Below, piece by piece: positions 10,346 to 23,016 of a stretch of DNA of 64,000 nt. The stretch spans positions 496,001-560,000 of the forward strand of contig OZ287694.1 of NCBI GenBank assembly GCA_965649825.1, read 5' to 3'. Positions within the stretch are counted from its first letter, which is position 1. Each line of letters begins with the position of its first letter. This DNA is from Penicillus capitatus (taxonomy: Eukaryota; Chlorophyta). The notes under the pieces were generated by a model. That model did no database searches, was not told the DNA's origin, and saw nothing but the letters and a program-made list of their open reading frames with translations. Position numbers and translations under genes: made by a program.

Positions 10346-10655
10346 GGGCGCTGCACGGGCAGAGGATAACCAATGAACAATTGGCGCCTTCTCACTGATA
10401 AGTACACCAATCGTTTCTTTATGGCTGGCGGCGAAACTTTCACTGCCCCCTTCAGCTCTTCCTTGTGCCTGAATTAACACGTCTAAATTACTCATGTGCA
10501 TTGACTTCTGGAGAAGTTGGCACACTTTCCATGCGCTGCACATGCAAATTGATAGACAGTCTGTTGGTACGAAGGTCTAGACCCCAATACCCTTGTCTAA
10601 GCTGTACTTCCTATTCTTGATTCTTACATTCTGGGTTACATTTCCCGCATCTCTA
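10346..10655. other. 3' flank of coiled-coil gene, nothing recognised
   Basis: The sequence just after R1 has no similarity to R3 or R4 and holds no convincing exon. It is repeated at 17543-17852. Confidence 0.35.
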
Positions 10656-11329
10656 CTATGCTCGTAAGATCATAAGTCGCCAGTTCCGCAGCGCATGGAA
10701 AACGTTTGGCTTTCTTGGAACTTTTGAGTTTCTTTGAGCAGGCTTTCTTAAGTTCTGCTTGCACTGAAATGCAGCCTGTCGTTTCTCCCTTGGTGCACCG
10801 AAGCGTTGTACTCTTTCCTTCCATAAGGGAGAGATACTTTGGAGGAGAGTGTTAATTGCAACGATAAGATCTTGAAGTTGACTCTCAATATTCTGGGCCG
10901 CAACTTGGAGAGCATTGTTTTCCTTTCGAAGTTTTTTAATGCCGTCTTCAATGCCTTTTAATGCCAGTAACTTTGCTTGCGGGTTCGCCGTTCTACTTAG
11001 TGCATCTTTTGCACTTTCGACTGTCTTATCTGCGTCAGAGACAATATCCGAGCTTCCTTCCTGATAAACCGTCGAGAGTCTATTGTCAACCTCGACGGAA
11101 CCTTAACCTCTCTCTGTTATAATGTAGCGTACGATAAAGACGCACTTAACAAATGATTCTTACCTCGGTTGCCTATTTCTCTTGCTACTGCAAAAATTCG
11201 GTATGTGATTTGACCGAGTCTAAACCCTTTTGCAGCTCCAAGCCACTTATCCATAAGGGCCCAAAGTTCGCGACACTTCAAAATATCGTCTGTCAGTTCG
11301 GCGATATCATCACGCGCTTTGCTTCCCAT
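10656..11329 (-). CDS. Putative coiled-coil protein, copy 1
   Basis: A two-exon reading starts at ATG 11327-11329 (MGSKARDDIAELTDD) and crosses an intron at 11102-11163, with donor GTAAGA and acceptor TTAAG; the frame is preserved across it. It ends at TAG 10656-10658, giving roughly 200 residues. The second exon has heptad-like stretches (DGIKKLRKENNALQVAAQNI, SQLQDLIVAINTLL), so a coiled coil is likely. The C-terminus is basic. I recognise no family. Upstream in-frame codons exist, so the start could be earlier. The gene points back toward R1 and is duplicated without change at 17853-18526. The function cannot be stated. Confidence 0.5.
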
Positions 11330-12517
11330 GTTTTCGAACGCGAAAACAAAAGTCGAACAAAAAAACGAAAGTCGAACGCGAAATCTTCCATAAGGGAAAA
11401 TACAAACAAATGTTTCCACCTCGCTTAAGGTATACGACCGTCTTTCACATTGCTGGAACAAGATTCGAGGTTAATTCCGTACAAAGGACCCATCAACTCC
11501 ACAATCTGTTAATAACAAAAGTGGCCTTAAGTTTGCCAGATCCTGTGTCTCCCTTGCCTTCACTCTATATATACTCTCTGTATGTCTACGATCTTCACTG
11601 TCCCTAAAGCTAGGACAGATAGTGCCGTCTTAACGCATTGTAGCTTTGTTTTATTTAGAACACGTGAATGTAGTCGCTACTCTATATCCTTCATCTTATT
11701 CTAGGTACCTTGCAGCATTGCCACGTCTCGCTCTGGATTTCGCCTTTGCATTCGGGCATGGCAATTTGTTCTTAAAGCCGAGTCGCATTCATGTGCACTA
11801 TGTGGATATGCTGTCTTCCTTCGGCTAGCATGTCCCTCCAAGGATCTTTGACAATAAATACTGTCCACTGGTGTATGTCTGAATATCATCATCCTAATCT
11901 CTTTCATTTCATCTTCTTTTTAGAAAAAAGCATGTCTAGCATTCTAACTCTATTGCACAATGCACTTCGAGTCGATGACGAGATCAGCCTTCGTTTTTAC
12001 TCGGATGACTTGTTCGTGAAACGGAACACACGCTTTATGTTCCCTTTACCGGCGCCGATCGAGCTGTGAATGATGTACAGCGACTCGCACGAGAACAACC
12101 ATAAACGATTTGTATCTTCAGGTGTTGGAATCTATCGTAGTGATCGGTATTCGATGCGTCGACATGCTTACTCGTACATTCTTCGATGACGATAAGTCAG
12201 GCGATACCGTCGCGAATGATACTCTATTGCTTGCCAGACTGCAGTGCGAATGCAATGTCACTTGAGCCAAAAAGTAGTGTTGCGCAAAGAGGCTTCTCTG
12301 GAAACTCATTCGAGCCGAAGCGCGTGTCGGCAGTGGACATTGAAAACGGCGCTTTCGTATATCCGCGGATTCTAAATGGTTACCCTATGGTTGCGGTATC
12401 CTTTTGGACGCGTATCCGTCTGTGCCGCGGTACAAAGAAACGTTCCGCGGAGCGAAAAGAAGTTTTGCTCGGCTTTTTGTGCACCGACGCGCAGACTTCG
12501 AGAAGACACGTACACAA
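11330..12517. other. Intergenic, no recognisable gene
   Basis: Contains small open frames on both strands (for example 11646-11828 and 11791-12069 plus) without domains or paralogues outside the duplicated unit. It is the shared upstream region of the divergent coiled-coil and acidic-protein genes. Copy at 18527-19714. Confidence 0.35.
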
Positions 12518-13602
12518 ATGACCGTTTCGATGATGGCTGTAACCAAAGCCATTTCCCTTCTAGTGCTCTTGCGAAAAATCTAGACTTCGTTTAACATTGC
12601 GTGTTGCTCAGGGGATTATCGCAACCCGATGCGCCGTATCGGCATTAGCACGTTCGTCGCGATTTCTTCCTAAATTGTGTGCTAACCTGTCTGTGACTGC
12701 AGCTTACAAGGATGAGTGGCGAACAGATGTAGTTCGTTTCCTTCCGAAAACAGATATTACCAAATATCATTGTCGACTGTCTGCAGGTGTCGGCAACGGG
12801 CAGGTCTCTGATGGAGGCCTGCAGTGGACAGGAAGAATGCCTACCACAGAAATTAGTGGAGCTGACCAGTTTTCCTAGCGCTGTGGCGTTCGTTGCAGAA
12901 GAATTCGATTCAGAATCAATGACGTGGAACTTTGCAAGTGCATCTTTGGAATCTGTGATGAGCCACAGTCAAGATGCCGTTTCATGTGATGCTGCGGCAA
13001 CGCTCGAAGCCGCTCATGAAGAACACGATGAGAGCATGGACCAAGAAAAGAACGTAGAAGAAGAGATGTCGTCCACAGTGGCTGTTGAGTATTTCGGCGG
13101 ACATCTTCGCGACGCTGTTGGACAGCAGACAGTTGATCCGACCATCCTAATCGCAGAACCGTCTCTGATCTCTATGTTTGCACAAGCTTCTGCGATTGCC
13201 AGCGATTTTATCTTCGATGATGCGATTGGACTGGAGGAAGTGATGAGAACGGTGGCCTCAGATCATGCTTCTGAATCACTTATGGCACAGGAGATAGTCC
13301 GCGTGACTGATGCAGTCGCGACAATTGAAGCAGTAGTGTCGGAACTAGCAGCAGAATCGGCCGTCGCGTCAGAAGACGCACCAGAATCGGACATAGCACC
13401 AGAATCGGTCGCCCTATTAGAATCAGTTCCCCAGCAACCTCCTGTGGCTAGCACTCCTCAAAATGGACCCAGGAATTCTCCGAAAGCGCCTAGAGACGAT
13501 TTCCCAATTAGAACAAAGGGACAACCTGCAGTTACCTCGAAAAGAGACCCCGGACCTGGCTTGGGAGATCTCATCTCTACAACGACACCGCATATTAACT
13601 GA
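12518..13602 (+). CDS. Secreted acidic protein family, member 1a
   Basis: Exon 1 (12518-12562) encodes MTVSMMAVTKAISLL. A 49-base intron ends at 12611, and exon 2 begins GIIATRCA, together giving a plausible signal peptide. A second intron ends with CTGCAG at 12786. Exon 3 starts SATGRSLMEACSGQEECL and continues to TGA near 13602, about 270 residues rich in Ala, Glu, Ser and Val. It carries tandem AES/PES units (AAESAVASEDAPESDIAPES) and ends in a Pro-rich NGPRNSPKAP block. The same order of signal peptide, GRSL-Cys box, acidic middle and SPRN-type tail recurs at 31461, 40994 and 43055, defining a local gene family. The second intron donor is uncertain. No known domain; probably a secreted or cell-wall protein. 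Confidence 0.6.
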
Positions 13603-15819
13603 ATCCCACTAAATCAAAACTCGTCGAAAAAACAAATACAGTTATGTTGTTACTGCGATCACGATGCACGTCATCGCATTCACTCCGACCCAAGTTTATG
13701 ATTCATTAGCGTAACAGAACCTTAGTTTACAATGTCGAGACGGTTTGAACAATTCATAGCATTCAATCGGCGAAGCGCGAGCCACCGCACAAAGAAGTGT
13801 CATTTACATCAGGAAATTTCATTGAACGGATGAAAGAAAACGCACAGGTTTATGATCCGACACCCTACGAAAAGATGTACTGGACCAAAGTAAGGTTTAG
13901 GCCTCTACGACATGAACACACTCGGATCAACAATGCCATCTCTTCCGTGCTCTCTACCGCAGAGATAGAGAGTGTGCAACAGACATTGCGATCCCGAGCT
14001 TGTTTATCGCTCACTGGATGACATGAGGCTGTTCGCGTAGAGATAAAAACAGAACATCTCCCCTGTATTGTAAGAGTATCAATTTACGCCAACTTGGATC
14101 GATTGGTCAAGGATAGAGAACCTGCAAGATGATGCAAACAATCCTTAGAAGCAGAAAGGCAAAGGATGATTTCTCCATTCATCGACTCTAATTGGCTGAG
14201 AAATATCGCGAGCATGAAATGTAGTGATGCGATGAATTGCCATTCTCACCTAAAGAGGTGGTAACCTCTTTTGGAGAAAACAGAGAGAGGTCGTGCATCC
14301 CTGACATTCAGTTCTCCTTTGATGTGACAGGCCGCGTCGATCTGCCTAGCGAAGGACACGACGAAGGTCACATCCGAACAGCAGCATCGCACAGCCAGTA
14401 TAACATCTGCTGTCCTGGCATCTTGCTTTACGAGGTACTGAATCCACGAGCACAAGGATAGATAGTGGGATCGCCCTCGATGATAACAGGTATGCCAAGA
14501 TGATCTGGGGGTCCCTCTTGTTCACTGATTAGATAGACACGACGATGCTCGAAGCCATGAGTGGTCTGAGGATATCGAGACGTCTTCCTTGGCAGGCAAA
14601 CAAGTCAATCGTGCAAAGCGAGAGCCCAACGTCTTACGTTCCGTCATCTGCATCAGCAGAATCGACGGTGTACCGACAGTTTGTTCGTTCAGCGTTACGG
14701 TTCAGACGAACTTCGTTCTTGGACACGGTCGCCCACGAGCGACGTGCACGCTAAGACAAGAACAGCACCTGGACTATAGTCAAGATTGATGCGTTGCATC
14801 GTCGTCAACCCATCGCGGCTGCTGAAAAGATTTTCCATGCAACACATCGTTCGACATGCAAGACAGAATAAAAGAATAACCGAAAGGGCAGGAAAGACGA
14901 GTACGAACGGTAGGGTTAAGTCTCAAGCCGATGCTCTTATCCTCCGTTTGTTTTCTGACTCGTCATACAGGACTGCCCAGAACACAGCCCGTTATCTCTT
15001 CATTGATTGCTTGCTATCTGACTAAAAAGTAGGACCAGTCTGTGTGTGATCAAGGCAACCATTTTGCTACCGTCAGAACGGCGACATTCTATTCAGATGC
15101 AGAGCTAGATGAGTTGAGTTGTTTTAGATGTCTAGTCAAATGGGTCATTCTAGGCGGCGATCGGTTGACTGTACGAAATCTGAGCGCTGGTGACAGTGTT
15201 ACGCATTTTCCGATGCCATGATCATTCTGCGCAACGGAAAGTGCACCAGAAGCAAATGGTACGGCGAAGGATGTTGATAGATTGCGTTGTTGAACAACGG
15301 CCTTGTCAGTTCGGTTATGCTTCGGTAGTAAGTTGCACTCACTTAAGTTAGGAAAGGAACAAAGTCGGCAAACTCCTTCTGCGGCTGGGAAACAAGTCAT
15401 CAAGAAACCTTACCATCTAATACCAATCATACCAAAGACCGTATGAAAAGGCAGTGTGAAATGCCCTACAAGGATACACTTTTAGTGTCGACATGTAACA
15501 TGGTCAATTGGATGGACTGATATAGGCATCGTTCTCTACAATAACGCCAACGCATAAACGCACCTCGGAGACTTTCAGAAGTATATACCGAATTCTTGTT
15601 CTTGGTTATCTGTTTCTTTCTCATTGCGTTTTGTGAAAAAATACAAGAGTCGGATCGATGGCCGATCGCAGACTTGGCGTAAGGAAGGTACAATGCGCAC
15701 GTCAGAAGTGTGAGCATGAATGGTGAATTCTCCGCTCGCGGATCAATAATCCATCCAGAGTGAACAGAAGTGAAAGACGTCTGGCTCGGCAGATATACAA
15801 CGAAGAGCTGGAAGCCCAC
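13603..15819. other. Long stretch with no recognisable gene
   Basis: 2.2 kb downstream of the acidic-protein gene. Open frames are short and overlap on both strands (13797-14021, 14237-14461, 14545-14754, 15466-15864 minus). None shows a domain or an independent paralogue. Identical copy at 20800-23016. Confidence 0.35.
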
Positions 15820-17542
15820 GATAGTCGAATACGAGTTAACACGATCCATTGTGTCACATGACAAATACTGTCACGGGAAGACGCTCTGGCATAACATGCG
15901 TCTGGCCCCATTCCTGCCAGACGACACTGGTATTCAGCATCCCGATAGAGGTTTTAGCAATGCTTCGTCGTGTCCAAGAGATATCCGACAGAAGCCTTAC
16001 GATGGTTAGCAGCGTGTGTGGCTGTATGGAATCGCGGTCGTGGCGATGCGTGGCAAACCGTCGTACGAATAAATCGTCTGGCGACCATTGATTCGTGTCT
16101 TTTGTGTTCGTCTGCTTTGTTCCTCTCCGACTGAGCTGCAAACCACTGCGACTTGTGTGCGGACCACCTTCCTGTTGTTCGTGCGTTGGTTCGGCGACGC
16201 AGTACACGTCCTTCAAACCGATCGCAGAAGGCGGAGCAGAACGCAGTCGGAGGTTTGTCGACGGAGGTCGTCTGTTGTTTTCCGCAGTGATCCGACCCGC
16301 CCGGAGAGAACGACGACGAGCAGTGGAACCACGAGCGCGGAGGACGACGTGTACTGCGAAGTTTGCGTCCGAAGAAAAGCAAACTCCTAACCGACGCGTT
16401 AGAAACCGAGGGGTCGTGCGTCGACTTTCCATGCAAGTAGGCTCTCCTTCGACCGCGCATCGTCTAAGCACGTTTGTTTCTTCAAGGAGGCTCTGAGGCT
16501 CGTTGATTCCCGAGCGACTGCGATACCGCCCAACGAACAACGTGAAAAGGGTACCATCACCGCGCACAACATCCTCAGGCGAAAAGGGCACCATTACAGT
16601 TTCCCTGCCAGCGGCGCCCTCGGGAAATCCACGTGAGCCGAGTTAGCCATCGCACCCAGGGGTCAACGCATGGTTGTGTGTTTCAGATGCAGCTGTCACC
16701 TGGTGGTGGCACCTGGCCGAGGCAGCTCTGCGGTGGGATAGGCGGAGTATGCGTGGACGTGGCGTCGTTCTGAAGCGCTGGGCCCGGTCCAAGCCCCTCG
16801 CGTTCGGATCTGTCGCCGGTACCTTGAAGGATGCTGGCTTTGGAGGCCCCCACTCAGGACCCGCGTTTCCCTTTTTTCTGTAAGGGTCTCTTGTTAGAGT
16901 CTTTTCTTTCGTCCTGAGTGGGTTTTTCATTTCGCCGTGTTAGCCAGTAGTTTTTTAGTACTTTGTTAGACCCTGCTCTTTCTGTTCTCCTTTCTGTGTT
17001 TAGTATAGAACCTTTCTTGACTGTGTCTTTTATTTCACTTCACTTCTATGTGTGCTCTGGCGACCTTTCTGTCGCGTTTAATTTGTTCATGTTTATTGTT
17101 TCCCAATTTTGTTTTGTCTCATTCCCTGTGCTTGCCTGTTTGTTACTGTGATGTCTGGGCTTGAGACCGGCCACCTGCCTTCTTGACTGTGTGTTTCTCT
17201 GTTCGTGTTTTATTGCATGTGTGTTTCTTCATCTATACTGCGTGTTTTGCTCTTTTCTGTCCCTTCTTTGTGTGTTTTTTTATTAGCGTGCGCGCCGCCT
17301 TCGCCTCCTTAGCTGACTCTGCAGGGGGAAAGCACAGTGAAGGTGTGGGGTGAGGCTTTGCACGGGTCGGTGTCCCTGTCGTGGATGGTGACAGAAGCGG
17401 GCCCTGCAAGCTTTCGCTACCCCCCAGGTCAGATCCCTACCTCTCTCGTATAGCATGACTCAGTATGTATGTGTCTGCCATTAGGCTGTGGGTCGGGTCG
17501 CCGTCCGCCTCCAATGGACAGCTGGCGATATACTTCACCCGA
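15820..17542. repeat. R element, copy R2 (mosaic of R3 and R1)
   Basis: Its left part, up to 16235, matches R3 exactly. Its right part, from 16037 on, matches R1 exactly. The three copies agree in the 199-base overlap. This is the pattern expected for the product of an unequal crossover between R1 and R3. It includes the conserved inverted repeat near 16849-16922. Confidence 0.85.
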
Positions 17543-17852
17543 GGGCGCTGCACGGGCAGAGGATAACCAATGAACAATTGGCGCCTTCTCACTGATAAGT
17601 ACACCAATCGTTTCTTTATGGCTGGCGGCGAAACTTTCACTGCCCCCTTCAGCTCTTCCTTGTGCCTGAATTAACACGTCTAAATTACTCATGTGCATTG
17701 ACTTCTGGAGAAGTTGGCACACTTTCCATGCGCTGCACATGCAAATTGATAGACAGTCTGTTGGTACGAAGGTCTAGACCCCAATACCCTTGTCTAAGCT
17801 GTACTTCCTATTCTTGATTCTTACATTCTGGGTTACATTTCCCGCATCTCTA

Positions 17853-18526
17853 CTATGCTCGTAAGATCATAAGTCGCCAGTTCCGCAGCGCATGGAAAAC
17901 GTTTGGCTTTCTTGGAACTTTTGAGTTTCTTTGAGCAGGCTTTCTTAAGTTCTGCTTGCACTGAAATGCAGCCTGTCGTTTCTCCCTTGGTGCACCGAAG
18001 CGTTGTACTCTTTCCTTCCATAAGGGAGAGATACTTTGGAGGAGAGTGTTAATTGCAACGATAAGATCTTGAAGTTGACTCTCAATATTCTGGGCCGCAA
18101 CTTGGAGAGCATTGTTTTCCTTTCGAAGTTTTTTAATGCCGTCTTCAATGCCTTTTAATGCCAGTAACTTTGCTTGCGGGTTCGCCGTTCTACTTAGTGC
18201 ATCTTTTGCACTTTCGACTGTCTTATCTGCGTCAGAGACAATATCCGAGCTTCCTTCCTGATAAACCGTCGAGAGTCTATTGTCAACCTCGACGGAACCT
18301 TAACCTCTCTCTGTTATAATGTAGCGTACGATAAAGACGCACTTAACAAATGATTCTTACCTCGGTTGCCTATTTCTCTTGCTACTGCAAAAATTCGGTA
18401 TGTGATTTGACCGAGTCTAAACCCTTTTGCAGCTCCAAGCCACTTATCCATAAGGGCCCAAAGTTCGCGACACTTCAAAATATCGTCTGTCAGTTCGGCG
18501 ATATCATCACGCGCTTTGCTTCCCAT
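17853..18526 (-). CDS. Putative coiled-coil protein, copy 2
   Basis: Identical to the gene at 10656-11329: a two-exon reading starting MGSKARDD, an intron at 18299-18360 and a C-terminal coiled coil. Because the copies are identical, they cannot have diverged in function. The main question is whether both exist in the genome or whether the duplication arose in assembly. Confidence 0.5.
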
Positions 18527-19714
18527 GTTTTCGAACGCGAAAACAAAAGTCGAACAAAAAAACGAAAGTCGAACGCGAAATCTTCCATAAGGGAAAATAC
18601 AAACAAATGTTTCCACCTCGCTTAAGGTATACGACCGTCTTTCACATTGCTGGAACAAGATTCGAGGTTAATTCCGTACAAAGGACCCATCAACTCCACA
18701 ATCTGTTAATAACAAAAGTGGCCTTAAGTTTGCCAGATCCTGTGTCTCCCTTGCCTTCACTCTATATATACTCTCTGTATGTCTACGATCTTCACTGTCC
18801 CTAAAGCTAGGACAGATAGTGCCGTCTTAACGCATTGTAGCTTTGTTTTATTTAGAACACGTGAATGTAGTCGCTACTCTATATCCTTCATCTTATTCTA
18901 GGTACCTTGCAGCATTGCCACGTCTCGCTCTGGATTTCGCCTTTGCATTCGGGCATGGCAATTTGTTCTTAAAGCCGAGTCGCATTCATGTGCACTATGT
19001 GGATATGCTGTCTTCCTTCGGCTAGCATGTCCCTCCAAGGATCTTTGACAATAAATACTGTCCACTGGTGTATGTCTGAATATCATCATCCTAATCTCTT
19101 TCATTTCATCTTCTTTTTAGAAAAAAGCATGTCTAGCATTCTAACTCTATTGCACAATGCACTTCGAGTCGATGACGAGATCAGCCTTCGTTTTTACTCG
19201 GATGACTTGTTCGTGAAACGGAACACACGCTTTATGTTCCCTTTACCGGCGCCGATCGAGCTGTGAATGATGTACAGCGACTCGCACGAGAACAACCATA
19301 AACGATTTGTATCTTCAGGTGTTGGAATCTATCGTAGTGATCGGTATTCGATGCGTCGACATGCTTACTCGTACATTCTTCGATGACGATAAGTCAGGCG
19401 ATACCGTCGCGAATGATACTCTATTGCTTGCCAGACTGCAGTGCGAATGCAATGTCACTTGAGCCAAAAAGTAGTGTTGCGCAAAGAGGCTTCTCTGGAA
19501 ACTCATTCGAGCCGAAGCGCGTGTCGGCAGTGGACATTGAAAACGGCGCTTTCGTATATCCGCGGATTCTAAATGGTTACCCTATGGTTGCGGTATCCTT
19601 TTGGACGCGTATCCGTCTGTGCCGCGGTACAAAGAAACGTTCCGCGGAGCGAAAAGAAGTTTTGCTCGGCTTTTTGTGCACCGACGCGCAGACTTCGAGA
19701 AGACACGTACACAA
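18527..19714. other. Intergenic, copy of 11330-12517
   Basis: Unchanged second copy of the intergenic region between the coiled-coil and acidic-protein genes. Nothing recognised. Confidence 0.35.
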
Positions 19715-20799
19715 ATGACCGTTTCGATGATGGCTGTAACCAAAGCCATTTCCCTTCTAGTGCTCTTGCGAAAAATCTAGACTTCGTTTAACATTGCGTG
19801 TTGCTCAGGGGATTATCGCAACCCGATGCGCCGTATCGGCATTAGCACGTTCGTCGCGATTTCTTCCTAAATTGTGTGCTAACCTGTCTGTGACTGCAGC
19901 TTACAAGGATGAGTGGCGAACAGATGTAGTTCGTTTCCTTCCGAAAACAGATATTACCAAATATCATTGTCGACTGTCTGCAGGTGTCGGCAACGGGCAG
20001 GTCTCTGATGGAGGCCTGCAGTGGACAGGAAGAATGCCTACCACAGAAATTAGTGGAGCTGACCAGTTTTCCTAGCGCTGTGGCGTTCGTTGCAGAAGAA
20101 TTCGATTCAGAATCAATGACGTGGAACTTTGCAAGTGCATCTTTGGAATCTGTGATGAGCCACAGTCAAGATGCCGTTTCATGTGATGCTGCGGCAACGC
20201 TCGAAGCCGCTCATGAAGAACACGATGAGAGCATGGACCAAGAAAAGAACGTAGAAGAAGAGATGTCGTCCACAGTGGCTGTTGAGTATTTCGGCGGACA
20301 TCTTCGCGACGCTGTTGGACAGCAGACAGTTGATCCGACCATCCTAATCGCAGAACCGTCTCTGATCTCTATGTTTGCACAAGCTTCTGCGATTGCCAGC
20401 GATTTTATCTTCGATGATGCGATTGGACTGGAGGAAGTGATGAGAACGGTGGCCTCAGATCATGCTTCTGAATCACTTATGGCACAGGAGATAGTCCGCG
20501 TGACTGATGCAGTCGCGACAATTGAAGCAGTAGTGTCGGAACTAGCAGCAGAATCGGCCGTCGCGTCAGAAGACGCACCAGAATCGGACATAGCACCAGA
20601 ATCGGTCGCCCTATTAGAATCAGTTCCCCAGCAACCTCCTGTGGCTAGCACTCCTCAAAATGGACCCAGGAATTCTCCGAAAGCGCCTAGAGACGATTTC
20701 CCAATTAGAACAAAGGGACAACCTGCAGTTACCTCGAAAAGAGACCCCGGACCTGGCTTGGGAGATCTCATCTCTACAACGACACCGCATATTAACTGA
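19715..20799 (+). CDS. Secreted acidic protein family, member 1b
   Basis: Identical to the gene at 12518-13602, with the same signal-peptide exon, introns, GRSL-Cys box, AES/PES units and NGPRNSPKAP tail. Flanking sequence is also identical on both sides, so expression control should be the same. Confidence 0.6.
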
Positions 20800-23016
20800 A
20801 TCCCACTAAATCAAAACTCGTCGAAAAAACAAATACAGTTATGTTGTTACTGCGATCACGATGCACGTCATCGCATTCACTCCGACCCAAGTTTATGATT
20901 CATTAGCGTAACAGAACCTTAGTTTACAATGTCGAGACGGTTTGAACAATTCATAGCATTCAATCGGCGAAGCGCGAGCCACCGCACAAAGAAGTGTCAT
21001 TTACATCAGGAAATTTCATTGAACGGATGAAAGAAAACGCACAGGTTTATGATCCGACACCCTACGAAAAGATGTACTGGACCAAAGTAAGGTTTAGGCC
21101 TCTACGACATGAACACACTCGGATCAACAATGCCATCTCTTCCGTGCTCTCTACCGCAGAGATAGAGAGTGTGCAACAGACATTGCGATCCCGAGCTTGT
21201 TTATCGCTCACTGGATGACATGAGGCTGTTCGCGTAGAGATAAAAACAGAACATCTCCCCTGTATTGTAAGAGTATCAATTTACGCCAACTTGGATCGAT
21301 TGGTCAAGGATAGAGAACCTGCAAGATGATGCAAACAATCCTTAGAAGCAGAAAGGCAAAGGATGATTTCTCCATTCATCGACTCTAATTGGCTGAGAAA
21401 TATCGCGAGCATGAAATGTAGTGATGCGATGAATTGCCATTCTCACCTAAAGAGGTGGTAACCTCTTTTGGAGAAAACAGAGAGAGGTCGTGCATCCCTG
21501 ACATTCAGTTCTCCTTTGATGTGACAGGCCGCGTCGATCTGCCTAGCGAAGGACACGACGAAGGTCACATCCGAACAGCAGCATCGCACAGCCAGTATAA
21601 CATCTGCTGTCCTGGCATCTTGCTTTACGAGGTACTGAATCCACGAGCACAAGGATAGATAGTGGGATCGCCCTCGATGATAACAGGTATGCCAAGATGA
21701 TCTGGGGGTCCCTCTTGTTCACTGATTAGATAGACACGACGATGCTCGAAGCCATGAGTGGTCTGAGGATATCGAGACGTCTTCCTTGGCAGGCAAACAA
21801 GTCAATCGTGCAAAGCGAGAGCCCAACGTCTTACGTTCCGTCATCTGCATCAGCAGAATCGACGGTGTACCGACAGTTTGTTCGTTCAGCGTTACGGTTC
21901 AGACGAACTTCGTTCTTGGACACGGTCGCCCACGAGCGACGTGCACGCTAAGACAAGAACAGCACCTGGACTATAGTCAAGATTGATGCGTTGCATCGTC
22001 GTCAACCCATCGCGGCTGCTGAAAAGATTTTCCATGCAACACATCGTTCGACATGCAAGACAGAATAAAAGAATAACCGAAAGGGCAGGAAAGACGAGTA
22101 CGAACGGTAGGGTTAAGTCTCAAGCCGATGCTCTTATCCTCCGTTTGTTTTCTGACTCGTCATACAGGACTGCCCAGAACACAGCCCGTTATCTCTTCAT
22201 TGATTGCTTGCTATCTGACTAAAAAGTAGGACCAGTCTGTGTGTGATCAAGGCAACCATTTTGCTACCGTCAGAACGGCGACATTCTATTCAGATGCAGA
22301 GCTAGATGAGTTGAGTTGTTTTAGATGTCTAGTCAAATGGGTCATTCTAGGCGGCGATCGGTTGACTGTACGAAATCTGAGCGCTGGTGACAGTGTTACG
22401 CATTTTCCGATGCCATGATCATTCTGCGCAACGGAAAGTGCACCAGAAGCAAATGGTACGGCGAAGGATGTTGATAGATTGCGTTGTTGAACAACGGCCT
22501 TGTCAGTTCGGTTATGCTTCGGTAGTAAGTTGCACTCACTTAAGTTAGGAAAGGAACAAAGTCGGCAAACTCCTTCTGCGGCTGGGAAACAAGTCATCAA
22601 GAAACCTTACCATCTAATACCAATCATACCAAAGACCGTATGAAAAGGCAGTGTGAAATGCCCTACAAGGATACACTTTTAGTGTCGACATGTAACATGG
22701 TCAATTGGATGGACTGATATAGGCATCGTTCTCTACAATAACGCCAACGCATAAACGCACCTCGGAGACTTTCAGAAGTATATACCGAATTCTTGTTCTT
22801 GGTTATCTGTTTCTTTCTCATTGCGTTTTGTGAAAAAATACAAGAGTCGGATCGATGGCCGATCGCAGACTTGGCGTAAGGAAGGTACAATGCGCACGTC
22901 AGAAGTGTGAGCATGAATGGTGAATTCTCCGCTCGCGGATCAATAATCCATCCAGAGTGAACAGAAGTGAAAGACGTCTGGCTCGGCAGATATACAACGA
23001 AGAGCTGGAAGCCCAC
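20800..23016. other. Copy of the 13603-15819 stretch, no recognisable gene
   Basis: Identical to the first copy. Contains only overlapping short open frames without domains. Confidence 0.35.

Larger units (their letters stand above)
8840..16235. repeat. Tandem duplication, first copy (period 7,197 bp)
   Basis: Bases 8840-16235 appear identical to 16037-23432. The last difference on the left is at 8839/16036 (A versus G) and the first on the right at 16236/23433. Every encoded peptide checked is identical between copies. The unit contains one R element, a coiled-coil gene (minus) and a secreted acidic protein gene (plus). Confidence 0.9.
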
